A stretch of DNA of 64,000 nt from JACVRW01 sp963821275 (GCA_963821275.1 CAWGDF010000001.1:1-64000), one strand, 5' to 3'. Positions 27,103-35,739 are shown, numbered from the stretch's first letter. Program-made: numbers and translations. Notes: generated by a model from the letters alone, not told the origin.

Positions 27103-27639
27103 ATGTCTCTGTGGCTTGCCCGGCACGGCGAGACGGAGGACAACGCGGAGGGGCGGATCCTTGGACGGCGCGATCCGCCGCTCAGCCCGGCGGGGGTCAC
27201 CCAGGCCGAGGCGCTCGCCGGACGCCTGCGGGATGCCGGGGTCGTGGCGGTGTGGACCTCGCCGCTGCGGCGCGCGCGGGAGACGGCGGAGGTCGTGGGG
27301 CGGACCCTGGGGGTTGAGCCGGTCGTGCTCGATGAGCTCGTGGAATCAGATCGCGGGGACTGGGAGGGCCGGCGGATCGTGGACCTTGCGGAGGAGAGCC
27401 CCGACCTGCACGCGGCCTTCATCTCGGGTGACCCCTCGTTCCGGTTCCCGGGCGGTGAGTCGATAGGCGAGCAGCGCGCGCGCACAAGGGCGGCGCTCTC
27501 AGAAGTCAGGGCCGGGCCGTCGCCGGCGCTCGTGGTCGCACACGCCGGCACAATCCGCGCCGCGCTGGCGGACTCCGGGGCGTCCGTGCCCGCAGAGTCC
27601 GCGCTGGCGCACGGCGCGGTGCTGGAGCTACCGCTCTAG
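27103..27639 (+). CDS. histidine phosphatase superfamily protein (178 aa)
   Basis: A phosphoglycerate-mutase-like phosphatase. LWLARHGETEDNAEGRILGR carries the catalytic RHG, SPLRRARETAE the second Arg region, LVESDRGDWEGRRI the Glu region and LVVAHAGTIRAAL the second His. The substrate could be a small phosphate ester; alpha-ribazole phosphatase-like sequences look similar. Its stop overlaps the stop of the convergent dhaK. Confidence 0.88.
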   Translation: MSLWLARHGETEDNAEGRILGRRDPPLSPAGVTQAEALAGRLRDAGVVAVWTSPLRRARETAEVVGRTLGVEPVVLDELVESDRGDWEGRRIVDLAEESPDLHAAFISGDPSFRFPGGESIGEQRARTRAALSEVRAGPSPALVVAHAGTIRAALADSGASVPAESALAHGAVLELPL

Positions 27640-28631
27640 AAGACGCGGGCCGCGATCTCGGCCGGCGCCTCGAGCAGCCCCTTGAGCTCGTCGTCGACCT
27701 CGACGAGGGTCACCGATGCTCCTGCCATGTCGAGCGACGTGCAGTACTCGCCCACGTAGGAACGCCACACATTGACGCCGCGTTCTTGCAACTGCTCATG
27801 CGCGCGCCCATACAGGATGTAGAGCTCCGAGATCGGCGTGCCGCCAAGGCCGTTGATCATCAGCGCGACCTCGTCGCCCGACTCGTAGGGCAGGTCGGTG
27901 ACCACCGCCTCGAGCATCTCGTCGATGATGTTGTTGGCGGTCGTCAGCTTCTCGCGGCGACGGCCGGGCTCGCCGTGGATGCCGACGCCCATCTCGATCT
28001 CGTCATCGCCCAGCTCGAACAGCGGTGAGCCCTTCGCGGGAGGCGTGCAGGAGGTGAGCGCCATGCCCATCGACCGCGTGACAGAGTTGACGCGTTCTCC
28101 GAGGGCAACGAGCGACTGCAGATCGTCGCCGCGGTCCGATGCCGCACCGAGTGCCTTGATCACGAAGAAGTTGCCGGCCACGCCGCGGCGCCCGACCGTG
28201 TAGGTGGAGTCCTTGACAGCCACGTCGTCGTCGACGATTACCGTGCCGACCTCGATGTCGTCGGCGTCGGCGAGCTCACGGCCCATGTCGAAGGCCATTC
28301 TGTCGCCGGTGTAGTTGTTGATGATGTGCAAGACGCCCTTGGAGCTGTTCAGGAGCTTGCTTGTCTCGTAGACGTAGTCCGAAGGTGGAGCGGAGAAGAC
28401 GTCGCCTGGGCAGGCCGCGTCGAGCATCCCCGGGCCGACCGCCATCACGTGTGCGGGCTCGTGCCCGGAGCCCGAGCCCTGGACGATTGACACCTTGTCG
28501 TCACGCGGAACGTCCGTCCGCATGATCAGGTTGTACTCGGGCACGTAGCGCAGCTTGCCCGGATTCGCCAGCTCGATTCCCTTGAGCATCTCGGGAACGA
28601 ACTGCTGCGGATCGTTGACGAACTTCTTCAT
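27636..28631 (-). CDS. dhaK: dihydroxyacetone kinase subunit K
   Basis: DhaK binds dihydroxyacetone as a hemiaminal on a His, and DhaL supplies the phosphate. The protein (331 aa) contains VSIVQGSGSGHEPAHVMAVG, HIINNYTGDRMAFDMG and the active-site region EMGVGIHGEPGRR with the substrate-binding His. It is the last gene of an fba-HAD-dhaL-dhaK operon. No dhaM (PTS phosphodonor) gene lies nearby, so phosphate may come from ATP or from a DhaM elsewhere. Related kinases act on erythrulose and other short ketoses, so the exact substrate is open. Confidence 0.9.
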   Translation of the reverse strand: MKKFVNDPQQFVPEMLKGIELANPGKLRYVPEYNLIMRTDVPRDDKVSIVQGSGSGHEPAHVMAVGPGMLDAACPGDVFSAPPSDYVYETSKLLNSSKGVLHIINNYTGDRMAFDMGRELADADDIEVGTVIVDDDVAVKDSTYTVGRRGVAGNFFVIKALGAASDRGDDLQSLVALGERVNSVTRSMGMALTSCTPPAKGSPLFELGDDEIEMGVGIHGEPGRRREKLTTANNIIDEMLEAVVTDLPYESGDEVALMINGLGGTPISELYILYGRAHEQLQERGVNVWRSYVGEYCTSLDMAGASVTLVEVDDELKGLLEAPAEIAARVF

Positions 28632-28661
28632 GTAACTCCTCCTCTGCCCGGTCGCCCGGGC

Positions 28662-29306
28662 TTAGACGGTGGTGGGGCGCCAGGCGGCGCTGACGCGCTC
28701 GAAGAGCACCGCGACCGCGATGGCGCCGGCGTCGACGGACTCCCTGCTGCGCTCGCCCGAGTACGCGGCTCGGCCCTTCTTGGCGAGCATTCCCTTGGTC
28801 GCTTCGGCGCTCTCGCGCGCGGTCTCGGCGGCCGCCGCGAGGGCGTCCGATGCGCTGGCGCCGCCCGCGAACTCCTGCTCCAGCCGGTCGGTTGCGGGGA
28901 TTAGGGCGTCCAGCAGGGTCTTGTCGCCGAGGTCCGACTCCCCGCGCTGCTTGATTCCTTCGATCGCGGCGCGGAGCGCAGCGACCGCATCCTCTGCCGA
29001 AGGGTCCGGACTGTCCTTGAGCGCCGTGCCAGCGCGCAGGAACGCGGTACCCCAGATCGGACCCGATGCCCCTCCGACACGACCCGACAGCACGAGCGCC
29101 GTCTTCTTGAACAGACCGAAGACGTCTTCGTACTCCATCGCGTCCCAGTCGTCGACCACCTTGTCGAAGCCCCGAGCGAGGGAGTAGCCGAAGTCTCCGT
29201 CGCCGACCACAGCATCGAGGTCGCAGAAATACTTCTCGTTCTCCACGGCTGTGTCGGCGATGGTTCGCACCAGTTGCTCGGCGTCGCGCAGGGCGGCGTC
29301 GCTCAT
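28662..29306 (-). CDS. dhaL: dihydroxyacetone kinase subunit L
   Basis: An all-helical nucleotide-binding subunit. The Mg-ADP-coordinating loop reads LDAVVGDGDFGYSLARGF, in which the His of the common GDGDHG is Phe. VLSGRVGGASGPIWGTAFLR and KGRAAYSGERSRESVDAGA are the other phosphate-binding segments (the usual GRASYLGERS). At 214 residues it has the normal length. Its ATG overlaps the HAD gene's stop (ATGA) and dhaK begins about 30 bases further on. Confidence 0.9.
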   Translation of the reverse strand: MSDAALRDAEQLVRTIADTAVENEKYFCDLDAVVGDGDFGYSLARGFDKVVDDWDAMEYEDVFGLFKKTALVLSGRVGGASGPIWGTAFLRAGTALKDSPDPSAEDAVAALRAAIEGIKQRGESDLGDKTLLDALIPATDRLEQEFAGGASASDALAAAAETARESAEATKGMLAKKGRAAYSGERSRESVDAGAIAVAVLFERVSAAWRPTTV

Positions 29307-30091
29307 GTGACCTCCCTTGGGGCAGGGACCCGCAGGCACGCCTGAAGGTCGTCCAGTGTGATGTACGGTCCGGGTTCGGCGGGGCTTCGATTGGCGAGGA
29401 CCCGAGCCGGTTCGCCCGGGTCGCCGAGGCTCGATACCACGAGCACGGCCTCCGAGAAGTCGTCGGCACCCGTGTAGCTGCTGACGGTGACGACGCAACG
29501 CAGGCCCGCGGCCACCGCCGCGAGGAGACCGTTGCGCGAGTCCTCGATGACGACCGTCTCGTGCGGGTCGGCCCCGGTGCGCTCCAGCGCCAGCAGGTAG
29601 ATGCCGGGGTCGGGCTTCTTGGCCGGCACGACGTCGCCAGCCAGCACACTGAAGTGGGCTGCCTTCTCGTCGCCGACGGCGTGCTCGAGGGTTGCCCGCA
29701 CCGACTCTTCCGCCGATGTGGAGGCGACCGCGAGTATCCACCCGGCCGCGAGCGCCTCGTTGACGATGCGGGCCACGCCGGGACGGCCGGGCAGTTGGCC
29801 GGCGTGAACGCGAGCCTTATAGGCCGCGGTCTTCGTCTTGTGCCAGCGGGCAATCAGCTCCCGCTGGCCCTCGGGATCGGCCGGCAATCCGTTCTCACGC
29901 ACGAACTCATCCGTCAGCAGCGACGCCATGCGCTCCTTCCCGCCGCCGATCAACAGCTTCTCGGCGTACTCCGACTCCGACCAGCGGACCGGCAGTCCCT
30001 CCTGCGCGAAAGTCTCGTTGAACGCCGGCAGGTGCCCAAAGCGCTCGGTGTCCGCGAGCACGCCGTCGCAGTCGAAGAACAACGCCGGCAT
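29303..30091 (-). CDS. HAD-superfamily hydrolase, CbbY/beta-phosphoglucomutase-like (262 aa)
   Basis: ALFFDCDGVLADTERFGHLP is HAD motif I, with the nucleophile and acid/base Asp. AVASTSAEESVRATLEHAV is motif II, and VVPAKKPDPGIYLLALERTG with VVIEDSRNGLLAAVAAG gives motifs III and IV. The cap inserted after motif I places it with CbbY/phosphoglycolate-phosphatase-like enzymes. In this operon it probably removes phosphate from a sugar-phosphate intermediate. It overlaps fba by one base (TGATG) and dhaL by four. Confidence 0.88.
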   Translation of the reverse strand: MPALFFDCDGVLADTERFGHLPAFNETFAQEGLPVRWSESEYAEKLLIGGGKERMASLLTDEFVRENGLPADPEGQRELIARWHKTKTAAYKARVHAGQLPGRPGVARIVNEALAAGWILAVASTSAEESVRATLEHAVGDEKAAHFSVLAGDVVPAKKPDPGIYLLALERTGADPHETVVIEDSRNGLLAAVAAGLRCVVTVSSYTGADDFSEAVLVVSSLGDPGEPARVLANRSPAEPGPYITLDDLQACLRVPAPREVT

Positions 30092-30960
30092 CAGCCGCCT
30101 ACGGCTGTGCGCGCCTTGCCCACGGAGCCGAAGGTCCGCATGTGCTCAATGGCCATCGCCCGCACCGCGTCGCTCGCGCTCTTCAGCAGGGAAGGGGGAT
30201 CGTGCTTGGTGGGATTGGCCTCCAGGTACTCGCGGAAGGAGTCGACGAAGGCGATCTTCAGGGCTGTCGAGATGTTCACCTTGGCGCAGCCGCGCGAGAT
30301 GAGATCCTTGAACTGCTCCGGTGACAGCCCGGTTCCGCCGTGCAGCACCTGGGGAATCGGCGCCCGCTCGACGATCGCAGTCACCCGCTCAGGCGTGAGC
30401 TTGGGGCTTGACGCATAAAGCCCATGCGCCGTTCCGATAGCCGGTGCGAACGCGTAGACCTCGGTGTCCTCGATGAACTTCAGCGACACCTCGACCGGAT
30501 GTACGTCGCCCGCCTCGTCGGAGCCCACGTCGTCCTCGACCCCCTTGACGCTCTCGATCTCACCCTCGACGTCCGCGCCGTATTCGCGCGCCTCCTCGAC
30601 GATCTCGGCCGTCTGGCGGGTGTTCTCCTCGATGTCCAGATGGGAGCCGTCGAACAGGACCGAGTTCCAGCCCGTCTTCAGGCAGGTGGTCGCCCATTCT
30701 CGGTCGGGGCAGTGATCGAGGTGAAGAGTGATCGGCACGGGTGCATCCTCGGCCATAGCGCGGAACATCTCGTAGAGCACCTTGGCCCCGATCGACTTCA
30801 CCGTCTTGAGGGACGTTTGGACGATCAGGGGGGAGTCGAGCTCGGAAGCCGCGTCGATCACCGCCCGCAGGCTGACGTCGTCGACGACGTTGAAGGCCGC
30901 GACGCCGTACCTCTCCTCGAAGGCGGGGTCGAGAATGTCTCTGAAGGCGACGACGGGCAT
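30091..30960 (-). CDS. class II fructose/tagatose-bisphosphate-type aldolase (289 aa)
   Basis: A zinc-dependent aldolase. PITLHLDHCPDREWA has the catalytic Asp and first zinc His, GEIESVKGVEDDVG the Glu of the active-site loop, FAPAIGTAHGLYASSP a further zinc His, and VLHGGTGLSPEQFKDLISRG with CAKVNISTALKIA the phosphate-binding and Schiff-free substrate region. It splits a ketose (bis)phosphate to a dihydroxyacetone-type fragment. First gene of the operon with a HAD phosphatase and DhaL/DhaK, which suggests a dedicated sugar pathway rather than core glycolysis; the true substrate is not visible. Confidence 0.88.
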   Translation of the reverse strand: MPVVAFRDILDPAFEERYGVAAFNVVDDVSLRAVIDAASELDSPLIVQTSLKTVKSIGAKVLYEMFRAMAEDAPVPITLHLDHCPDREWATTCLKTGWNSVLFDGSHLDIEENTRQTAEIVEEAREYGADVEGEIESVKGVEDDVGSDEAGDVHPVEVSLKFIEDTEVYAFAPAIGTAHGLYASSPKLTPERVTAIVERAPIPQVLHGGTGLSPEQFKDLISRGCAKVNISTALKIAFVDSFREYLEANPTKHDPPSLLKSASDAVRAMAIEHMRTFGSVGKARTAVGG

Positions 30961-31137
30961 TTCGACCGCGCGAGCCTATCCCGAATCTGCCCCTTAATAC
31001 TAGGGGGACGACGCCGGCCTCTTTGCCACGCTTACCGAGGGTCGGGAGGCAAAGTCGGCGGTGTTTTCGAGGCGATCGCGGTGATGGGCAAGGGCTTCGC
31101 CGGCCCGCCCGGGCTGCTCGACCTCCCCCTCCCCACG

Positions 31138-31318
31138 GCCTCGGTTGATTCTGGGGCCTCGGAGGACCCTCCACGCAACTCGCACGGCTCCCCGATCTGG
31201 GCGAAGCCCTTGGCGGCCCGTCACCTACAGCAAGGTCGTCTCAAGCGTCACGGTAGGGGCATATCGGCCCCCCGCTGACTGAACACCCGCGCCGATATGG
31301 CTCTGAGCAGGGAAGACT
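31138..31318. repeat. dispersed repeat family, rearranged copy R6
   Basis: On the plus strand GATTCTGGGGCCTCGGA (near 31147) matches the left block of copy R1. On the minus strand TCCCTGCTCAGAGCCATATC, GGCGCGGGTGT and CCGATATG (31250-31310) match the middle blocks of R2. The two parts lie in opposite orientation, so this copy is rearranged. The remainder of 30961-31482 has no gene I can see. Confidence 0.5.
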
Positions 31319-31482
31319 TAACAACCACGATAGGCCGAAAACGAGATCTTGAGGTCGGACGTTCGCCTCATGAAGGGATCTCGCAGGAGCGCGGTCCGTA
31401 CAACGCCCGCTCGTCCCCCAACGAGATGTTGGTCAACTCGGCCATGACCAGCCACGATACCTAGAAGTAGGGTGACCCCAAG

Positions 31483-33177
31483 ATGAAGCGTGGCCAACTC
31501 CTGATCATTCTCCTGGCCGTGGTCGCCGTGGCTGCTGTGGCCGTTGTGTCGACAGGAGGTGACGGAGAAAACGGTGACGAAGGGGGCAACGACCAGGGGC
31601 CCGCGGCGCCCACCGGCGCAGTCCGGATCCCGTTCGTCTATTCGCCCGAGAAGGAGAAGCTGCTCGCGCCGTTGATCCGGCGCTTCAACGAGCAGCGCGA
31701 CGAGGTCGGCGGCAAGGCGATCTTCGTCGAGGGTGAGGTGATGTCGAGCGGAGAGGCCGAGACGAAGATCGCCACCGGCCGGCTTGAGCCGGTCGTGTGG
31801 TCGCCCGCCTCGTCGCTGTGGGGGCGCCTGCTCAACTTCGAGGCCGATCAGCAGCTCGCGCCCGAGGAGAACCCCTCGATCGTGCGGACGCCGCTGGTGA
31901 TCGCCATGTGGGAGCCGTTCGCGCGGGCGCTCGGCTGGCCGCGGGAGAAAATCGGCTTCGAGCAGATCATCCGCCTGGCGCGCTCGAACCAGGGCTTCGC
32001 GGAGTTCGGGCGCCCCGAGCTCGGCCGCTTCAAGCTGGTCCACACCAATCCCGATTTCTCCACCTCGGGCCTCGAGGCGGTGGTGGCCGAGTACTACGCG
32101 GCGACACAGAAGAAGGAGGGCTTGACAGAGCAGGACGTCGAGGGATCGGCGGCGCGCCGGATCGTGCGCGACATCGAGCGCTCGATCGTCCACTACGGAG
32201 ACACCACCCTGTTCATCGCCGATCAGCTGCGCAAGGAGGGCCCGGGCTACGCGTCGGCGGTGGCCATGGAGGAGGTCACCCTGCTCGAGTTCAACCGCAA
32301 CCGCGGACCTCAGCCCAGGCTGATCGCGCTCTATCCCCCCGAGGGCACCTTCTACTCCGACAACCCGTTTATCGTGCTCAACGGCTCGTGGGTGAGCGCC
32401 GCGCAGCGTCAGGGCGCCGAGCGCTTCGGCGAGTTCCTCGCCGCCGAGATCACCCCCGAGCTGGCGGCTCGCTCCGGCTTCCGCCCGGCCGACCTGGAGA
32501 CCAAGCCGGTGGCGCCCGTGTCGAAGGAGAACGGCGTGGATCCGGCGCAGCCCGCACGGGTTCTCGGCCTGCCCGAGCCGCGGACGCTCGACCGCATCCG
32601 GCGCGCCTGGCGTGAGGATCGCAAGCCCGCCAACGTGCTGCTCGTGGTGGACACCTCGGGCTCGATGGCCGACGAGAACCGCCTCGTTCAGGCCAAGAAG
32701 GGCCTTGAGTCCTTCTTCCGGGAGGTCGGCAAGCAGGACAGCGTGGGGCTCACGATCTTCTCCGACCGGATCCAGCCGCTGATCGGCGTACAGCCGTTCG
32801 GTCAGAACGAGCGCCGGCTGCGGCAGACGGTGTCGAACCTCATCGCCGACGGGGGCACCGCCGTCTACGACGCGACGATCGACGGTTTCGAGACCGTGAG
32901 GGCCGACGCAACGCCGGAGCGCATCAACGCCGTGGTGGTGCTCACCGACGGCGAGGACACCGATTCGGCGGCCAGCGCAGAGGAGGCGGTGGAGGCCGTG
33001 CGGGCCCAGGGTGACTCCGACAACCAGGTCCGCGTGTTCACGATCGCCTACAGCGCCGGCGCGGCTGGTGCGGCCGAGGCCCTCGCGGCGATCTCGGAGG
33101 CCTCGGGTGGTCAGGCCTACGAGGGCGACACCGAGGACATCGAGTCGGTCTACCGGAGCATCTCGAGCTTCTTCTGA
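31483..33177 (+). CDS. substrate-binding and VWA domain fusion protein (564 aa)
   Basis: After an N-terminal membrane anchor (LLIILLAVVAVAAVAVVSTG) comes an ABC-type periplasmic binding fold (residues ~45-350: IPFVYSPEKEKLLAPLIRRF, GRLEPVVWSPASSLWG, NGSWVSAAQRQGAERF). The C-terminal von Willebrand factor A domain has an intact MIDAS: LLVVDTSGSMADENRLVQ, the Thr in GGTAVYDATID, and VVVLTDGEDTDS. It is exported but tethered. The stop overlaps the next start (TGATG), so the two gene products probably work together. The ligand is unknown; no transporter permease is adjacent. Confidence 0.85.
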   Translation: MKRGQLLIILLAVVAVAAVAVVSTGGDGENGDEGGNDQGPAAPTGAVRIPFVYSPEKEKLLAPLIRRFNEQRDEVGGKAIFVEGEVMSSGEAETKIATGRLEPVVWSPASSLWGRLLNFEADQQLAPEENPSIVRTPLVIAMWEPFARALGWPREKIGFEQIIRLARSNQGFAEFGRPELGRFKLVHTNPDFSTSGLEAVVAEYYAATQKKEGLTEQDVEGSAARRIVRDIERSIVHYGDTTLFIADQLRKEGPGYASAVAMEEVTLLEFNRNRGPQPRLIALYPPEGTFYSDNPFIVLNGSWVSAAQRQGAERFGEFLAAEITPELAARSGFRPADLETKPVAPVSKENGVDPAQPARVLGLPEPRTLDRIRRAWREDRKPANVLLVVDTSGSMADENRLVQAKKGLESFFREVGKQDSVGLTIFSDRIQPLIGVQPFGQNERRLRQTVSNLIADGGTAVYDATIDGFETVRADATPERINAVVVLTDGEDTDSAASAEEAVEAVRAQGDSDNQVRVFTIAYSAGAAGAAEALAAISEASGGQAYEGDTEDIESVYRSISSFF

Positions 33178-33944
33178 TGGCCGAGGATCTGCGCCCGTAC
33201 AGCAGGTCCGAGTTCAACCGGGCGCTGGTGCTCAACGCGCTGGCCAACCCGTTCAACGTGATCCTCCTGGCCGCGATGGTGATCGCGGGGCTGGTGCTGA
33301 ACGCGCTGCTACCGCTGGCTGTGGTGGGAGTGGTGGTGTACGGGATCGCCGCCGCCCGCACCTACTTCGACGAGGACGAGGCCGACAAGGTGCTCGAGCG
33401 CGAGCGGGAGAAGCGCCGCGCCTCCCTCGAGGCGGGCCGGCTGGACACCGGGACCCTTGCGGAGCCGATCGCCAGACTGCTGGCCGAGGGCCGCCGTCGC
33501 GAGGCGCGCATCCGCGACGCGATCGACCGGGCCGAGCTGCCGTACGAGGAGGTCTCCGCGGAGGTCGATCGCTTCATCCGCGCAATGGAGGACGGCGCCC
33601 GCCGGGCCCAGCTCCTCTACGAGGCGCTGTCCGAGAGCCCGCCCGGCCCGGTGGAGCAGCGGCTGGCCCAGGTCACCGACGACCCGTCGAAGGCTGAGCT
33701 GACGGCCGCCCTCGAGAGCCAGCTGGCGGTGCTGCGGCGGATGCAGGGTCAGCTTCAGCGCTTCTACGACGAGATGGAGCGGGTCCTGGTTGAGCTCGAC
33801 ACCGTGCGCGGCAACCTGGTGTCGGTGTCGGCTTCGTCGGAGGCCGCCAACCAGCAGCGCCTGGCGGGCGACGTGCGGGCGCTGCGGGATGAGGTCGGTG
33901 CGGTGGCCGCCGGGATGAGCGAGGCCTACGAGGGCCAGAGCTAG
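33177..33944 (+). CDS. membrane protein with coiled-coil domain (255 aa)
   Basis: Two adjacent membrane helices (residues ~22-60, NVILLAAMVIAGLVLNALLP and AVVGVVVYGIAAART) are followed by a long, highly charged helical domain (residues 65-250) with heptad-like Leu/Ala spacing. Examples are AELTAALESQLAVLRRMQGQ and YDEMERVLVELDTVRGNLVS. It is translationally coupled to the binding-protein/VWA gene. No enzyme motif is seen; a scaffold or partner of the VWA protein is plausible. Confidence 0.75.
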   Translation: MAEDLRPYSRSEFNRALVLNALANPFNVILLAAMVIAGLVLNALLPLAVVGVVVYGIAAARTYFDEDEADKVLEREREKRRASLEAGRLDTGTLAEPIARLLAEGRRREARIRDAIDRAELPYEEVSAEVDRFIRAMEDGARRAQLLYEALSESPPGPVEQRLAQVTDDPSKAELTAALESQLAVLRRMQGQLQRFYDEMERVLVELDTVRGNLVSVSASSEAANQQRLAGDVRALRDEVGAVAAGMSEAYEGQS

Positions 33945-33956
33945 GCGCGCCGAGGC

Positions 33957-34345
33957 CTGGCCCGGCCCCCCCTCTCCCTTCTCGTTGGGCGAATCGGAGT
34001 ACTTCGAGGCCGGCATCCGGGGCGAGGTCGACCCTCCGCTACGTACGCGTCCGGCAGGCTCGGAGCGTGGGCGACGGCGTTCGAGGCAGCTGCGCGCGAT
34101 CCGGTCGCCCCGGTCGGCAAAGAAATCGGTGATCGTGCCGGGCGTGCACACCACCCGGTCGTCGCCGCGGCCGTCGGCGACGTCGACCAGGTTCGTTCCT
34201 GATCCCGCGAACGCGGTCGTGGCGCCTCGGTGGTCGACGATCCGATCCTTGCCGGGCCCGCCGTAGATGCGGTCGTTGCCACGGCCGCCGTAGAGGAAGT
34301 TGTTGCCCCGGCCGCCGTAGATACGGTCGTTGCCCGGCCCGCAGT
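33957..34345 (-). pseudogene. RTX-like calcium-binding repeat protein, truncated
   Basis: The frame encodes GPGNDRIYGGRGNNFLYGGR, GNDRIYGGPGKDRIVDHRG and GTNLVDVADGRGDDRVVCTP, the GGxGxDxxx beta-roll nonapeptides of RTX/hemolysin-type proteins, then a Cys-containing C-terminus. The signal peptide and N-terminal part are missing; at about 34345 the sequence changes directly into an IS21 helix-turn-helix. An intact relative is at 53046-53969. Confidence 0.65.
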
Positions 34346-34479
34346 AGCTGCGGCTCGTCCGCCTCGGCCAGGCGCTTGACCGTCCGCCGGTTGATCCCCA
34401 ACCGCGCCGCGATCTCGCGCTGGGAGACCCCATCCGCCGCCAACGCCCGCACCTGCGCCCACTCCACCGCGCTGCGCAC
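34346..34479 (-). mobile_element. IS21-type transposase (IstA) N-terminal fragment
   Basis: MRSAVEWAQVRALAADGVSQ, then REIAARLGINRRTVKRLAEA and DEPQ, is the N-terminal helix-turn-helix of IS21-family IstA. The frame then runs into the RTX-like remnant without the DDE domain. Only about 45 codons of the transposase remain. Confidence 0.65.
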
Positions 34480-34722
34480 CTCCCCAGTCGCCTCCCGAGC
34501 TCGCCTTTCGATCGCTCGAGGCTCCCGACGACACCGGACACCGGCCCGCCGACTGGCGCACTTTTCAGTTCCTAGAAATGGCGCAGTATTAGGCTCCCGG
34601 CGTCAAATCTCGACGAATCGCCGGCCGGCTCGTCCAACGATTCGTGCGGCATTGATGCCTCGCGGCGAGGAAATGCACCCATTTGCCCCCACGAATTTGC
34701 TTCCGGGGCTGCCGCGAGCATA

Positions 34723-34763
34723 AAGAAACCCGCCGTTTCCGGCGGGTTCTTGAGTAGCGGGGG
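34723..34763 (-). terminator. terminator plus 3' end of a lost tRNA
   Basis: AAGAAACCCGCC (34724-34734) pairs with GGCGGGTTCTT (34741-34751), a strong hairpin. Immediately next to it AGTAGCGGGGG (34753-34763) is the same as the 3' acceptor end of the tRNA gene at 54556 (read on the minus strand CCCCCGCTACT). The rest of the tRNA is absent; repeat copy R4 begins at the next base. This looks like a tRNA-plus-terminator stump cut by a repeat insertion. Confidence 0.5.
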
Positions 34764-34870
34764 CCCGATATGTCGCTACGAGCGACGCTCGGATCCGGCA
34801 GGAATATCGGCTGGCCGCCTGAAGCGCTGCCAGGGGCTTGCCGCGCACGGGGGCGGCAGTCACTGCTGTC
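34764..34870 (+). repeat. dispersed repeat family, partial copy R4
   Basis: CCCGATATGTCGCTACGAGC, GACGCTCGGATCCGGCAGGA and ATATCGGCTGGCCGCCTGAA match the right half of copies R2 and R3 almost base for base; the left half is missing. It joins the tRNA/terminator stump on its left and leads toward IS110 debris on its right. Confidence 0.6.
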
Positions 34871-34964
34871 TTCCATGCAACTTCAGGAGTGCCGCTCCTC
34901 GTCCGTCGGGACAGGCCCGCCTCGGTCGTATCTCGCTACTGCTTCTGCTGCTCCTATGTCAAGG

Positions 34965-35225
34965 AATTGGTGGCGAAGGCGGTGTTCCTCCGACCGGCTG
35001 GGGCGCGCGCAGGAGTTGCCAGATGCGGCGGGCGAGGTGGCGTTTGAGGCAGCGGATGGCTTCGCGGTGGGTCTTGCCTTCCGCGGTCTTGCGGTCGACG
35101 TAGGCGCGGCTCTCCGCGTGGCAGCGGGCGCGAGTGACCGCGACGCGATGGATCGCGGCGTTGACTTGGCGGTTGCCGCCGCGATCGAGACGGTGGCGGT
35201 TGGTGCGCCCGGTACTGACTGGGAT
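34965..35225 (-). mobile_element. IS110-family transposase C-terminal fragment
   Basis: The minus strand encodes RGGNRQVNAAIHRVAVTRAR, then ESRAYVDRKTAEGKTHREA and IRCLKRHLARRIWQLL, the C-terminal end of a second IS110-type transposase, different from the one at 14711. No N-terminal part is present. It has truncated the LURP-one-like gene that starts on the other side of the junction. Confidence 0.7.
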
Positions 35226-35504
35226 TGGTGCTACGGCAACACCGCCGCGACCGTTCACAAGGCGCTCGTCGGGATCCGCGCCCGGTTCGCCATCGACGTC
35301 GAGAACGGCGCCGACATGAAGGCGCACGGGAACGTGGTGGACCACGAGTACGAGATAGAGCGGGACGGCGACACGGTCGCGACGATCTCCAAGAAGTGGT
35401 TTCGCGTGCGGGATTCCTACGGCGTCGAGGTCGCAGCAGGTGAGGACGCCCCGCTCATCCTCGCGCTCACCGTCGCCATCGACTCGCTGACCACCCGCGA
35501 CTGA
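35226..35504 (+). pseudogene. LURP-one-related (YxjI-like) protein, C-terminal part
   Basis: GIRARFAIDVENGADMKAHG, DHEYEIERDGDTVATISKKW, FRVRDSYGVEVAAGEDAPLI and LALTVAIDSLTTRD are typical of the second half of the Tubby-like LURP-one fold (YxjI/DUF567). The first half has been replaced by the IS110 fragment, so no start codon belongs to it. The 235 bases to 35739 after the stop hold no gene I can see. Confidence 0.65.
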
Positions 35505-35739
35505 ACTGACGCGCGACCCGCGCGGCCGCCTCGCGGAAGGGAGCACCGCTGCCCAATTCGACCGACGCCCGCCCTGCTCCTATCCATGCAACGCGAGAGC
35601 GGGCTTGCGGACTAGCGGATTCGTCCGGAGCGAGCGTCTCGTGGCCGCCGACCGAGACGCCCGCTCCTCCACAGAAGGGGCCGTGGCGGTAAGGCCCGCC
35701 CTAGGGTGCTTCCTGCCGTCTAGGCCCATGCCTTCGCGG

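Noticed and set aside
33309..34541. One 410-codon minus-strand frame covering the RTX-like repeats
   Set aside because: Its 5' end is shifted IS21 sequence and its 3' half is the antisense of the coiled-coil protein gene at 33177-33944. Only the middle is real RTX-like coding sequence.
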